Source of the DNA: Pedobacter sp. BMA
GTDB taxonomy: Bacteria; Bacteroidota; Bacteroidia; Sphingobacteriales; Sphingobacteriaceae
DNA length: 64,000 nt
Direction: 5' to 3'
Assembly (NCBI RefSeq): GCF_001027745.1
Contig: NZ_LECU01000003.1
Location: 372,001-436,000 of the forward strand
Shown here: positions 8,834-17,623 of the stretch, one piece after another
Layout of the letters: each line of letters begins with the position of its first letter
Numbering within the stretch: the first letter of the stretch is position 1
Notes under the pieces: generated by a model
What the model was told of the DNA's origin: nothing
Databases searched by the model: none
The model's input: the letters and a program-made list of their open reading frames with translations, nothing else
Translations under genes and position numbers: made by a program

Positions 8834-9356
8834 ATGCTGTCAACCATTTACATCTCCTTGCCCAAACCCAACACCCAATATCGCCCCTGGCCAAACATCC
8901 TAAAAAATGGACTGAAAGATCTGATCGAAAACCCAGGTTGCTGGTCGCGGGTGGCAGGAAACAGCTACCTGATTAGAAGACATCCATGATGGCATTGAGC
9001 AAAGTGGTGCAGTGGGACAAGAGGTTTATGGCGCCGGGAATGCCTTTGGAATATTACCAAGACACTTTATCAGAATTCCAGATGAAACATTTATGATCTA
9101 TGTTGACGGGCCGTTTGGAACAGTGCGCAAAAAAAGTGGAAAAGTGACTTTCAATATGTTAAGTCACCAAGCCATGACCTATCGGGTAAAAATTGTATTC
9201 CACCAAGAATATCAGGCTGATTTAAGCTTTAAAATGGCTTTAAATGGCACCCAATTTCTTTCAGTACCAGTTAAAAATAAACAGATTGAGATGGATGTAA
9301 ATGGTAGTCAGAAAGTAAGTATCAGCTGGAACCAAAGTGGTCAAACATTAAGCTGA
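8834..9356 (+). pseudogene. Remnant of an unidentified gene (frameshifted, C-terminal part)
   Basis: Two adjacent frames look like parts of one gene. From 8834 a 51-codon frame ends GCWSRVAGNSYLI then stops near 8989. The overlapping frame, open from 8973, reads EDIHDGIEQSGAVGQEVYGAGNAFG and continues to a stop at 9356. The second part has no ATG near its beginning; GTG at 9012 is the first candidate start and would cut into a conserved-looking segment. The C-terminal 80 residues are beta-strand-rich. The family is not recognised; a short independent gene from GTG 9012 (114 aa) is the alternative. Confidence 0.5.
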
Positions 9357-9393
9357 TTCATCTGTTGGTTAATATAACATCAACCTTGTAAAA

Positions 9394-9909
9394 ATGGATC
9401 AACACGAATTTAGTTTAATTGCCGACCGCTACTCTACCTCTTTACATTCCAACGCACTTCGTTTTACCCAGGATGACGATGAAGCCAAAGACCTTGTGCA
9501 GGAAACACTATTAAAAGGGGTGCGTTTTTGTCATAAATTCGACGAGGGAACCAACGTCAAAGCATGGTTATACGTCATCATGAAAAATACTTACATCAAC
9601 AGTTACCGACAGGCAAAAAGGCGACAAGAAGTGATACAGGTGGATGATGAGATATCGAGTGCCAATCTAATGAGTAGTGCATCAACCAATAGCGGTGAGT
9701 CTACATTCGTGATGAATGACATTGAAAAAGCAATGCAAAGTATTCCGGAAAATTATCGCATCCCCTTTCAGCGATATTTCGAAGGGTATAAATACGAGGA
9801 AATTGCTGTTCAAATGAATATACCATTAGGTACCGTAAAAACGCACATTCACCAGGCCCGGCATTTGCTTAAAAAATACCTTAACAAATACCGGGAAGGG
9901 GCAAAGTAA
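9394..9909 (+). CDS. ECF-type RNA polymerase sigma factor
   Basis: The 171-residue protein has region 2 (LRFTQDDDEAKDLVQETLLKGVRFCHKF, about residues 22-50, with the DLVQET -10 recognition helix) and region 4 (about 112-165, with the helix-turn-helix YEEIAVQMNIPLGTVKTHIHQAR). The insertion of polar residues between the two regions is usual. No anti-sigma gene adjoins it, unlike the FecR-linked sigma factor at 22567. Neighbouring stress genes (Hsp20) suggest a stress role, which is an inference. It starts 37 nt after the degraded gene upstream. Confidence 0.9.
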   Translation: MDQHEFSLIADRYSTSLHSNALRFTQDDDEAKDLVQETLLKGVRFCHKFDEGTNVKAWLYVIMKNTYINSYRQAKRRQEVIQVDDEISSANLMSSASTNSGESTFVMNDIEKAMQSIPENYRIPFQRYFEGYKYEEIAVQMNIPLGTVKTHIHQARHLLKKYLNKYREGAK

Positions 9910-9946
9910 TTTTGAAGGAAAATCAGTTCAAATTGTGGTAGCGGAA

Positions 9947-10126
9947 CTAGTATTTCTGAATACTGTCTTTAACGTCCACTCGCTTACCGGGATTCAGGGA
10001 ATCCTTTTTTATTGTATCTTCATTATCCTTATAATAATCTTCCTTTACCGGTTTGTAGTTTGTACAGGCTGCCGCGATTAAGGTAAATGCTGTAAACACA
10101 ACATAAATAGCATGATTTGTTTTCAT
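9947..10126 (-). CDS. Small lipoprotein (59 aa)
   Basis: From ATG 10126 a 59-codon frame encodes a signal peptide with a lipobox-like LIAAAC (Cys21) followed by a short, highly charged tail with several Lys-Asp pairs. It converges with the sigma factor gene. The mature part is only about 39 residues, so it is a probable outer- or inner-membrane-anchored peptide of unknown role. It shares its upstream region with the Hsp20 gene. Confidence 0.65.
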   Translation of the reverse strand: MKTNHAIYVVFTAFTLIAAACTNYKPVKEDYYKDNEDTIKKDSLNPGKRVDVKDSIQKY

Positions 10127-10504
10127 AGTTTCCGTTTTAATATGAGAAGCTGATTAGGCAAGCCTTTGTTTTGTAGAGCTCATATTCAGGTATTCATCCC
10201 TATCAGAGGCTTATACTTAGTTTTACAACAGATTTGTAAGCAAAAAATTTTCGGGGGTACTAACTTGTTTTAAACCAAATCCCCATTGTGTTTAGCCAAC
10301 ACACAACTGATATTTTTTCAGTCTGGAGCTGATTTTTTTTCATAAAAACTGAAATTTTTTCAGGATTTTATAACATAAAATTACAAATCATGGTTTGGCA
10401 TTTGAGTTGTTCATGTATAAGGGAGAACGCGGTTTGGCGTTCATTTGAATTAATTGATTTATAGTCCATTTATTAACTAAAAAATTTTAAAAGGAGATTA
10501 CACT
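10127..10504. promoter_or_regulatory. Divergent regulatory region between small lipoprotein and hsp20
   Basis: This 378-nt gap is very A+T-rich. It holds three palindrome-like sites (separately listed), a 6-bp hairpin GAACGC/GCGTTC at 10425-10442 and, uncommon for this phylum, a good Shine-Dalgarno sequence AAGGAG (10491-10496) about 8 nt before the hsp20 start. It may control both flanking genes. Confidence 0.5.
10306..10363. repeat. Three spaced palindromic operator-like sites
   Basis: Copies of a 15-nt unit, consensus CTGAnATTTTTTCA, begin at about 10306, 10328 and 10348. The third contains perfect arms CTGAAA and TTTCAG around TTT, the first has one mismatch in its arms and the second is poorer. 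Spacing of 22 and 20 nt places them about two helical turns apart, on one face of the DNA. Confidence 0.6.
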
Positions 10505-10939
10505 ATGACATTGGTTAAATTTAATCCTGAGAAGAAAAACAATGCATTAATGCCAGGCTTTAATGACATTTTCGAATCTGTACTTAGCGATAGCTTTTTC
10601 GCAGACCGTAAGCTAAATACATTACCTGCGGTCAATATTTCAGAAACCCCCGAATCTTTTCATATCGAACTTGCTGCGCCAGGACTGAAAAAGGAAGATT
10701 TCAAGGTTTCAGTAGAGCGGGAGACATTAACAATTTCGACACAGCAAGAAAGTCAATCATCAGATAGAACTTACAACAAAAGGGAATTCAGCTTTCATTC
10801 CTTCACCCGGGCGTTCACATTACCTGAAAGTGCCAATGTGGATGGAATACAGGCGAGTTATAACGATGGAATTCTAATGCTTACCATTCCAAAAAAAGAG
10901 GAAGCAAAAATGGTCACACGCCAGATCGAAATTCAATAA
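10505..10939 (+). CDS. Small heat shock protein, Hsp20/alpha-crystallin family
   Basis: The 144-residue protein has the alpha-crystallin domain (about residues 38-144): NISETPESFHIELAAPGLKKEDFKVSVE, the AF-TLPESANVDGIQASYNDGILMLTIPK block typical of bacterial Hsp20, and a short C-terminal tail. Such proteins are ATP-independent holdases that bind unfolding proteins in the cytoplasm. An AAGGAG ribosome binding site precedes ATG 10505 and fixes the start. A terminator follows directly. Three operator-like repeats lie 145-200 nt upstream, so stress-dependent control is likely but unproved. Confidence 0.93.
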   Translation: MTLVKFNPEKKNNALMPGFNDIFESVLSDSFFADRKLNTLPAVNISETPESFHIELAAPGLKKEDFKVSVERETLTISTQQESQSSDRTYNKREFSFHSFTRAFTLPESANVDGIQASYNDGILMLTIPKKEEAKMVTRQIEIQ

Positions 10940-10946
10940 TTATTTA

Positions 10947-10976
10947 AAATGCCGCGAAGAGCGGCATTTTTTGTTT
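10947..10976 (+). terminator. Rho-independent terminator of hsp20
   Basis: Arms AAATGCCGC and GCGGCATTT around GAAGA are followed by a T-rich run (TTTTTTG). It lies 7 nt past the hsp20 stop. Confidence 0.85.
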
Positions 10977-11036
10977 AATTACTTTTACAACAGATCAGGT
11001 CGATTTGAACAAGTGCTGTTGAATTTCCAAGTCAGC

Positions 11037-11567
11037 TTATACAGCTTCATTTTCTGAAGTAGAATGTTTATTAATCTCAATAATCTGAAAATATGAACTG
11101 ACTTCATTCTTTATCACTAAATCAATGTGCTCAGTAAAATCTACCAATTCGGTTACCTTACTCTTCAAATCATTTGTAAAGTTTTCAACATCAACATCGC
11201 CTTCAAGTATAATCTCAAGCGTTTCAGTGGTTCTCCAATTGGTTCCGGTGATCCCATGGAATATCGACTGAAGTTTTGACGGGAACTTTTCTTTTGCTTC
11301 CAAAGCTTCTTTGGATACTGAATTCGGCATGTTTCCAGCTTCACCTTCGTTTCCTTTTTCCCAGTCAGCTCGGGCTTCTTCTGATCCAAAATCCCCCTCT
11401 CCTACTTCGCGACTCAAAAAGCCGGCCTCGCTTTTTACGCGATTCTCCTGAGAATTTTCGTTACTCCTAAATCTTGGAACCTGGTTGTCGGGCATATTGG
11501 TTCGCTCTACCGTATTGTCCGCTTGGGCATCCCCAAGGTTTTTATTTTTTTCATTTTGACTTTCCAT
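11037..11567 (-). CDS. Hydrophilic hypothetical protein
   Basis: I start this at ATG 11567 (MESQNEKNKN, 176 aa); the open frame extends to 11618 but the extra 17 residues look like untranslated leader. The first 90 residues are charged, low in hydrophobics and probably disordered, with many Asn, Glu and Gly. The last 70 residues are more structured (GTNWRTTETLEIILEGDVDVENF, then LVIKNEVSSYFQII). No signal peptide or known domain. Stress-associated hydrophilic proteins look like this, but that is only an analogy. It lies beside glgX on the same strand. Confidence 0.6.
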   Translation of the reverse strand: MESQNEKNKNLGDAQADNTVERTNMPDNQVPRFRSNENSQENRVKSEAGFLSREVGEGDFGSEEARADWEKGNEGEAGNMPNSVSKEALEAKEKFPSKLQSIFHGITGTNWRTTETLEIILEGDVDVENFTNDLKSKVTELVDFTEHIDLVIKNEVSSYFQIIEINKHSTSENEAV

Positions 11568-11658
11568 ATTATAAATTTTTAAGGTTATCCATATATTATC
11601 TCGAACACCAGGTACCATACCCGGTTACTACTTTTAATATCAATCTATCGCCATTAGG

Positions 11659-13773
11659 TTAACTTGCCCGAAATACTGTGACACTTCTACCTTCAATGTC
11701 TACCATTTGGCCTGCTGAAAGGTTTGTCATTCCTGCTTGTAAAGTTCCGGTGCTGATCGCAACACTCCATTTTTCCGGATAGCCCCCTTCCGGAAGTTTA
11801 AAGGCTATATCATCAGCGCCCGCATTAAAGATGATGAAGAAATGAGCATCCAAAATTCCATTTCCCTTAACATCTGTACTTACTATACCTTCCCCATGTA
11901 AAAACACACCAATACGCACAGGGGCAATACGCTCCCAGTCGTGGTGTTGCATTTGAGTGCCGTCTACATTGAACCATCCGATATCCAGCAGGCCGTCTGC
12001 CTCAATCGTATTGCCGAGGATCCACTCTTTCCTACTCAAACTGGGATGATTTTTCCGAAGCTGGATCAGCTGCGCTGTAAAATTTTGTAGCCCGGCATCA
12101 GCTTTTTCCCAATTGATCCAGGATAGCGCACTGTTTTGGCAATAAGCATTATTGTTACCATGCTGTGTCCTGCCCAGTTCGTCTCCCGCTACAATCATTG
12201 GAATACCTTGTGACAGGAAGAGTGTCATCAGGTAATTTCGTTTTTGTTTAGCCCTTAGTTGATTTACTTCTTCTATGGCCGTTTCCCCTTCAGCACCACA
12301 GTTCCAGGAGTGGTTGTGAGCCTCACCGTCCTCATTGTCATCACCATTTGCTTCATTACATTTTTCATTATAAGTAACCAGGTCATGGAGTGTAAAACCA
12401 TCGTGGGCAGTAATAAAATTGATGCTGGCCGTTGGCCTCCGGTAATCTTTCATGTACAAATCCGGGCTACCCAGTATGCGCTGGGCAAATTCGCCCATCA
12501 ATCCCTCCTCCCCTTTCCACACCCTGCGAATCAGATCTCTGTATTTACCATTCCATTCTGCCCATTCGGCAGGAAATTTTCCAACCTGATAACCACCCTC
12601 ACCCACATCCCATGGCTCTGCAATGAGCTTTACCTGCGAGATAACCGGGTCCTGATGAATAATATCGAAAAATGCGCCCAGGCGATCTACCTCATGTAAA
12701 CCACGGGCGAGTGTAGATGCCAGATCAAAGCGAAAACCGTCGATATGTACTTCCTGCACCCAATAACGTAAACTATCCATAATAAAACGGAGTACAGCAG
12801 GCATCCGGCTATTGAGGGTGTTCCCAGTGCCTGTATAATCTGTGTAGTAACGTGGCTCATTTTCTTCCAGCCGGTAATAGGTCTGGTTATCAATACCTTT
12901 AAATGAAAGCGTTGGGCCATTGTGGTTTCCTTCAGCCGTATGGTTATATACTACATCAAGAATCACTTCGATTCCATTGGCGTGGAAGGCCCTCACCATT
13001 TCCTTGAATTCCTGCAGTTGTTCCCCATTTTTTCCTGTAGCAGCATACCTCGAATCTGGCGCAAAAAAACCGATGGTATTGTAACCCCAGTAATTTTGAA
13101 GTCCCCGCTCGATCAGGTGCCTGTCGGATACGAAATGGTGCACAGGCATTAGTTCAATCGTTGTTACTCCCAAAGATTTGAGGTATTTGATGCACTCCGG
13201 ATGCGCTAATCCGGCATAGGTACCGCGCAGTTCTTCCGGAATCCGGACATTTAACTGCGTAAATCCCCTCACGTGCAATTCGTAAATCACCGTTTGGTTA
13301 AACGGGATTTCAGGTGAAACGTCATCCTGCCAGTCGAAGTACTGATCAACCACTACCGACTTGGGTATAAATGGGGCACTATCCTGATCCGAAAAACTTA
13401 AGTCGCCCAGGGGCGAGGAAATTTCATAACCAAACAAAGCATCATCCCAGGTGATATCACCTGATATGGCTTTCGCATAAGGATCAATCAGCAGTTTATT
13501 CGAATTAAAGCGCAGGCCATCTTCGGGAATATAGGGGCCATAAACCCTGTATCCATATTTTTGCCCAGGGCCTACACCCTCCAGGTAGGTATGAAAAATA
13601 TCATGTTCGCGCTCCGTTAGTTCATATCTGGAAATTTCGTTTTCATCCTGGTCAAAAAAGCACAATTCTACCCGCTCAGCGTTTTTGGCAAACAGCGCGA
13701 AATTAGTACCTCGTTTGTCCCATGTAGGACCTAACGGGAAAGCCCGGCCAGGTAATTGTTTCCATGTTTGCAT
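11659..13773 (-). CDS. glgX: Glycogen debranching enzyme GlgX (isoamylase type)
   Basis: The 704-residue protein has an N-terminal CBM48/isoamylase domain (about residues 8-130, PLGPTWDKRGTNFALFAKNAERVELC) and a GH13 catalytic barrel (about 150-560). The GH13 signatures are present: DVVYNHTAEGN (region I), DGFRFDLAS with the nucleophile Asp (region II), LIAEPWDVGEGGYQVG with the acid/base Glu (region III) and ITAHDGFTLHDLV with the transition-state Asp (region IV). It removes alpha-1,6 branches from glycogen after phosphorylase has shortened them. Length fits GlgX (650-710). No other glycogen gene is nearby, which is common in this group. Confidence 0.93.
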   Translation of the reverse strand: MQTWKQLPGRAFPLGPTWDKRGTNFALFAKNAERVELCFFDQDENEISRYELTEREHDIFHTYLEGVGPGQKYGYRVYGPYIPEDGLRFNSNKLLIDPYAKAISGDITWDDALFGYEISSPLGDLSFSDQDSAPFIPKSVVVDQYFDWQDDVSPEIPFNQTVIYELHVRGFTQLNVRIPEELRGTYAGLAHPECIKYLKSLGVTTIELMPVHHFVSDRHLIERGLQNYWGYNTIGFFAPDSRYAATGKNGEQLQEFKEMVRAFHANGIEVILDVVYNHTAEGNHNGPTLSFKGIDNQTYYRLEENEPRYYTDYTGTGNTLNSRMPAVLRFIMDSLRYWVQEVHIDGFRFDLASTLARGLHEVDRLGAFFDIIHQDPVISQVKLIAEPWDVGEGGYQVGKFPAEWAEWNGKYRDLIRRVWKGEEGLMGEFAQRILGSPDLYMKDYRRPTASINFITAHDGFTLHDLVTYNEKCNEANGDDNEDGEAHNHSWNCGAEGETAIEEVNQLRAKQKRNYLMTLFLSQGIPMIVAGDELGRTQHGNNNAYCQNSALSWINWEKADAGLQNFTAQLIQLRKNHPSLSRKEWILGNTIEADGLLDIGWFNVDGTQMQHHDWERIAPVRIGVFLHGEGIVSTDVKGNGILDAHFFIIFNAGADDIAFKLPEGGYPEKWSVAISTGTLQAGMTNLSAGQMVDIEGRSVTVFRAS

Positions 13774-13992
13774 GTTCGTTTAGTTGTAGGGTTTATCATT
13801 GAACATACGCACACAAGCTGAAGTTTTGAAAAACCGTCTATAAGTGACAGGTGCATGTATTTCGGGTATTTGATACCGGTTTAATACGGGTGGTGACTTA
13901 TATAAATACTTAGGTTTGAAACATTTGGACCCTAACTGCAGTTTATGCTAATATTGACTCACTACATGTTTTTGAGACCAATCCTTGAATAT

Positions 13993-14319
13993 ATGATCAT
14001 TCCACCAGAATTATTAATCAAAACGCCCCTGAAAGGCCTGGCAGCCAGACTTAAACCGCAGGTTTACAAACAAGATGATATTTACTGTGTGCTCTACGGA
14101 GAAACTCCACAAAATGGAATTTTCGGGTCTGGTCTTTCCATATCTGAAGCGATAATGAACTGGGATGACAATTTTCACAAAATCCTTAAAGACGATACGA
14201 AACTGAAAAGCATTCTGGCCAAAATGTCTCCACCGGCAGATGTGGCCAGATTTCTGGAAGATTACCGGGAGGAGGCTAGGAACGACAGTACTGGGTATGA
14301 CCTGAATAAAAGTTTTTAA
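13993..14319 (+). CDS. Small hypothetical protein
   Basis: The start at ATG 13993 (MIIPPEL) gives 108 residues; a start at 13945 would add 16. The sequence has no signal peptide, a beta-rich first half (KQDDIYCVLYGET) and an amphipathic helix in the second (SISEAIMNWDDNFHKILK). I do not recognise a family. It converges with the TlpA gene, with about 80 nt between, and is flanked upstream by a 170-nt gap after the divergent glgX gene. Confidence 0.55.
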   Translation: MIIPPELLIKTPLKGLAARLKPQVYKQDDIYCVLYGETPQNGIFGSGLSISEAIMNWDDNFHKILKDDTKLKSILAKMSPPADVARFLEDYREEARNDSTGYDLNKSF

Positions 14320-14402
14320 AACTTTCACAACCTAGTCTAACTTTACCTGAGCATGCTACTGACAACCCGATCAGTTACCAGCAGCAGGCATCAGGAGATA
14401 TT

Positions 14403-14963
14403 TTAATTTGCGCTTAATTTTTTCGCTTTTTCGATACTGAAATCACCTTTGATCAGCATTTCAATAACCGGTTCAGTAATCATATCCGGCGAGGTTTGCC
14501 AAAGCAACTTGTTTCCCTTGATCACGAAGGTTTGGGGTATAGCATTCACGCCTGCCGGCTTAATCCATTCCTGTTCAAAGTCACTTCCTTTTCCTCCGCC
14601 AAAGGCAACGTCAAAACTCATCATTTTATCATTGGCTTTAACAAAATCCAATACTTTTGGCCGGTCGTCTTCCATCACGTCTTGCGCAATAAACACTACT
14701 CCCCGGTTTTTAAATTTTGATGCTATGGCGTTGAAATGGGGCATAGCGGCAATACAGGGCTTACACCATGTGGCCCAAAGATCTATAATGTATATTTTGG
14801 ATGGATCAAACTTACTTACGGCGTTCCCCTTAATCCATTCCACCTTCGGATAGGTATTGATAGAGTCTCCAACATCAAGAAATTCCCGTTTGGGAGTTTG
14901 GGCATACATACTCATGATAGCAAATGCCATAAACGCCATTACTAATATTACTTTTCTTTTCAT
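14403..14963 (-). CDS. TlpA/ResA-like thiol:disulfide oxidoreductase
   Basis: The 186-residue protein has a signal peptide (residues 1-21, ending SMYAQ) and a thioredoxin-like domain with the redox motif C67-K-P-C70 in DLWATWCKPC, followed by the usual cis-Pro segment (NAIPQTFVIKG). Such proteins keep cysteines reduced in the periplasm. It is the last gene of the sigma-FecR-SusC-SusD locus, 2 nt after the DUF4369 protein, and so probably acts with it on the cargo or on the receptor. Confidence 0.88.
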   Translation of the reverse strand: MKRKVILVMAFMAFAIMSMYAQTPKREFLDVGDSINTYPKVEWIKGNAVSKFDPSKIYIIDLWATWCKPCIAAMPHFNAIASKFKNRGVVFIAQDVMEDDRPKVLDFVKANDKMMSFDVAFGGGKGSDFEQEWIKPAGVNAIPQTFVIKGNKLLWQTSPDMITEPVIEMLIKGDFSIEKAKKLSAN

Positions 14964-14965
14964 TT

Positions 14966-16138
14966 TTATTTGATTAACTGTGCAAGTTCCTGACCAAGAC
15001 CGATATCGTTTAATTTAAGCTGGCTTGCCAGTATCTTACCATCCGCACCAATAAGAAGTGCACTAGGCAACGTATAGTAGGTTAATCCATAAGCTTTTGC
15101 CGTCGGACTCACACTTCCCGCGTCGTTCACGCCGCCAATATCATTCAGGTTTAGCCAGCTAAAGTTGGATCTTTTTATTGTTTCCATCCAGTATGAATCC
15201 TGCCTGTTGGCATAACTATAATAAACCGTTACCATCACCGTATTTTTATCCTTTAAAGCCCTGTTAATCCGCCCAAGGTTAAAAGTAAAGGCATCATAGT
15301 TCATAAAATCCGGTGTATAGAAACAAACGAATACATTCTTTCCCCGAAGTGAGGATAGCGAAACTTCCCTGCCAGCAGTATCCTTCAATTTGAAATCAGG
15401 GGCAAGTTGCCCAGGAGCAAGTTTTTTCGCTAAATCAAACTTCGCCTGTATCTCTTTACCGGCAAAGGTATTTCTAACCGCAGGGCTGAATTTTTGGAAC
15501 TCAGGCGCAAAGTTGGAACGAAGGGTTCCGCGGTGTTTCGATCTCCAGATATCAAGCGACAGAAAGCTTCCCGGGTTTTCCCTGATGAAATTGCTGTCGA
15601 TTTTTGCAGTTTTGGCGAACTCTGCATTCATCTCCAGCCGGGCAGCATCCATTGCTTTAGTATTGCCACTCTCCTTATAAACCGCAATCAAATTATTTAG
15701 TGAATCTACACGGGCCTGCACCGGCTTGTAAAGGTCAAATCTTCTCTGATAATCGGCCTGAGTTTTTCCGCCTTTAACCGTAGCCGTTTTTGCCCCGGCA
15801 GAGCTCGTAATCACAATCTCTCCGGCATCGATAAAGAAGTCGCGTACATCAAGACTCTTTATATTTTGCATAGTCGTCATGGCAGGTGGATTTACACTGA
15901 TCCTCGCATAAGCCGGATCTCCAATCAGGCCTTTGAAAGTAAATTTCCCCATTTCGGCCATAGTAGAATCTTCTACACTTACGCCATTGTTTTTGTACGT
16001 CAGCAAAATCTTCTTACCATTAATTTCCGGCGAAAGCTGGCCCTTGATGGTGAATTCGTTCTGTGAAAAGGCTGCTGCTGAAACCAGGAGCAAACCAAAG
16101 GTAAGGGTTAAGCGTATATTGCTTTTTAAAATATTCAT
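14966..16138 (-). CDS. DUF4369 / AhpC-TSA-like exported protein lacking the CxxC motif
   Basis: The 390-residue protein has a signal peptide (1-25), a DUF4369 domain (about 28-130) and a C-terminal thioredoxin-fold domain (about 245-385, APDFKLKDTAGREVSLSSLRGKNVFVCF). At the position of the redox motif it reads FYTPDFMNYD, with no Cys pair, so disulfide chemistry is unlikely; the upstream Cys in VCF is not in the catalytic place. DUF4369-TlpA proteins are common beside SusCD pairs in this phylum. It is co-transcribed with SusD (9-nt gap) and a TlpA gene that retains CxxC. Confidence 0.85.
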   Translation of the reverse strand: MNILKSNIRLTLTFGLLLVSAAAFSQNEFTIKGQLSPEINGKKILLTYKNNGVSVEDSTMAEMGKFTFKGLIGDPAYARISVNPPAMTTMQNIKSLDVRDFFIDAGEIVITSSAGAKTATVKGGKTQADYQRRFDLYKPVQARVDSLNNLIAVYKESGNTKAMDAARLEMNAEFAKTAKIDSNFIRENPGSFLSLDIWRSKHRGTLRSNFAPEFQKFSPAVRNTFAGKEIQAKFDLAKKLAPGQLAPDFKLKDTAGREVSLSSLRGKNVFVCFYTPDFMNYDAFTFNLGRINRALKDKNTVMVTVYYSYANRQDSYWMETIKRSNFSWLNLNDIGGVNDAGSVSPTAKAYGLTYYTLPSALLIGADGKILASQLKLNDIGLGQELAQLIK

Positions 16139-16147
16139 GATTATTAT

Positions 16148-17617
16148 TTAAGGGTTATTGGTAAAGCCCGGATTGGCATTCATTACGATTGGCGGTAGCC
16201 GAAGCGTAAGCCTGTCTTGGGGCAGATTAAAACTGGTAATATTGGTGAAGGTCTCGTCATTATAAATGATATGAGAGAATGTCTCACCCGAGAAAACCGG
16301 ATCGAGAGAGCAGCGTCGCATATCAAACCACCGGTATCCTTCCATTGCAAACTCCCTTATACGCTCCTGGAAGATAAACCTGATCAGTGATTCTTTGCTG
16401 GAAGCAGCCTGAGCTGGAACAGCGGCAACATTTACAGGCATACGGATTCTGCGCAGCAGCTCCAGATCAGAAACTGCGGCCACAAGATTATTTAACCTCG
16501 CATTTGCTTCTGCCCTCAGCAAGTATAAATCAGCCAGTTGCAATCCAAATTTTGAATAATTAACTGAATACTTGGATAGCCTGCCCGAAGGATTCGGTGT
16601 TGAATACGGGAAATAAGCGCCATAAAAGTTCAGCCTTAAATCACCCTGCGCAAAAAGAGCCTGTGCCTTGGGTGAAAGCACAAGAAAATCATTGCCAAAC
16701 TCGTTTCCGCTGTAAGGCCCATTGTAAAATGTTTTCGCGAGCACTGATTCGGTTACGTCGTCATAGTTTATCCCCGGCGAGTTATTCGGGCCATTGTAGC
16801 CAATCGGATCAAACTTCCCGCCCGAAGCAAATTCTACATTATAATCGTAAAGTCTGGCAGGTTTGGTTTGCGCGGCAACATCCGCTATTGAGGCATTAAA
16901 CATCGTTAGTGCCTCCGCATTTCTGCCCATGTAGAGATAAACCTTAGCCAGCATTCCTTCCGCGGCGGGCTTTGAAAACCGCTGGGCAAATTTATTATTA
17001 AGGGGCAAGGTACTGATGGCGTCGTTGAGGTCCTGAATGATAAACGCATAAACCTCGTCCACACTATTTCTAACATGTCCACTCAAATTGATGTCCGCGT
17101 CCCGGATAATAGGAAAACCTAAATCCTGCGATGCGGTTGCAGCGTTATATGGCTTAGCATAAATGTTAATGAGCTGGAAATATATCCATGCCCGGTTAGC
17201 CTGCGCTTCTGCTTTCAATGCCATCTTCTGTTCGGTGCTACCCCCGGTAGATTCCCCGATCTCGTTTATCACCTTGTTTACCGTATACAGGTTGCTGCTG
17301 TAAACCTTAAAATCGAAGGTATTATCCTTTACCCTGAATATGTCTGCCTTGTAATTGAATGCATTCTGGCTCATTGGTGAAGCTGATGAAAAGTAACTGC
17401 CTTCTGCAGCTACATCGTCGCCCATAAGTACCATCGATTGCCAGCCACCTGCAAAAGAGTAAAGATAAAGATCCGGAGCATTCATGATCTTCTCATAATC
17501 GTCGGTTGTGCGGGCCACTAACAGGCCTTTGGGAACTACCTCAAGAAAGGATTTTTTACACCCTGCTATCAAGATCAGCAACAGGAAGAAATAGAAATAT
17601 TGGTATATTTTCATCAT
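16148..17617 (-). CDS. SusD/RagB-family outer membrane lipoprotein
   Basis: The 489-residue protein has a lipoprotein signal (hydrophobic stretch ending LIAGC, Cys20) followed by SusD features: tetratricopeptide-like helical repeats, ANRAWIYFQLINIYAKPY and the C-terminal RLPPIVMNANPGF segment. The EGYRWFDMRR block near residue 432 is typical of the family. SusD proteins cap the SusC channel and capture substrate on the cell surface. The gene follows SusC with 6 nt between stop and start. Substrate cannot be deduced; no glycoside hydrolase is linked. Confidence 0.93.
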   Translation of the reverse strand: MMKIYQYFYFFLLLILIAGCKKSFLEVVPKGLLVARTTDDYEKIMNAPDLYLYSFAGGWQSMVLMGDDVAAEGSYFSSASPMSQNAFNYKADIFRVKDNTFDFKVYSSNLYTVNKVINEIGESTGGSTEQKMALKAEAQANRAWIYFQLINIYAKPYNAATASQDLGFPIIRDADINLSGHVRNSVDEVYAFIIQDLNDAISTLPLNNKFAQRFSKPAAEGMLAKVYLYMGRNAEALTMFNASIADVAAQTKPARLYDYNVEFASGGKFDPIGYNGPNNSPGINYDDVTESVLAKTFYNGPYSGNEFGNDFLVLSPKAQALFAQGDLRLNFYGAYFPYSTPNPSGRLSKYSVNYSKFGLQLADLYLLRAEANARLNNLVAAVSDLELLRRIRMPVNVAAVPAQAASSKESLIRFIFQERIREFAMEGYRWFDMRRCSLDPVFSGETFSHIIYNDETFTNITSFNLPQDRLTLRLPPIVMNANPGFTNNP

Positions 17618-17623
17618 TGTAAA

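Noticed and set aside
10425..10442. 6-bp hairpin in the hsp20 leader as an RNA thermometer
   Set aside because: The stem does not pair with the AAGGAG site, which stays open in the sequence; no ROSE-like pairing was visible.
12259..12699. Plus-strand open frames within glgX
   Set aside because: They lie antisense to the well-supported GlgX catalytic domain.
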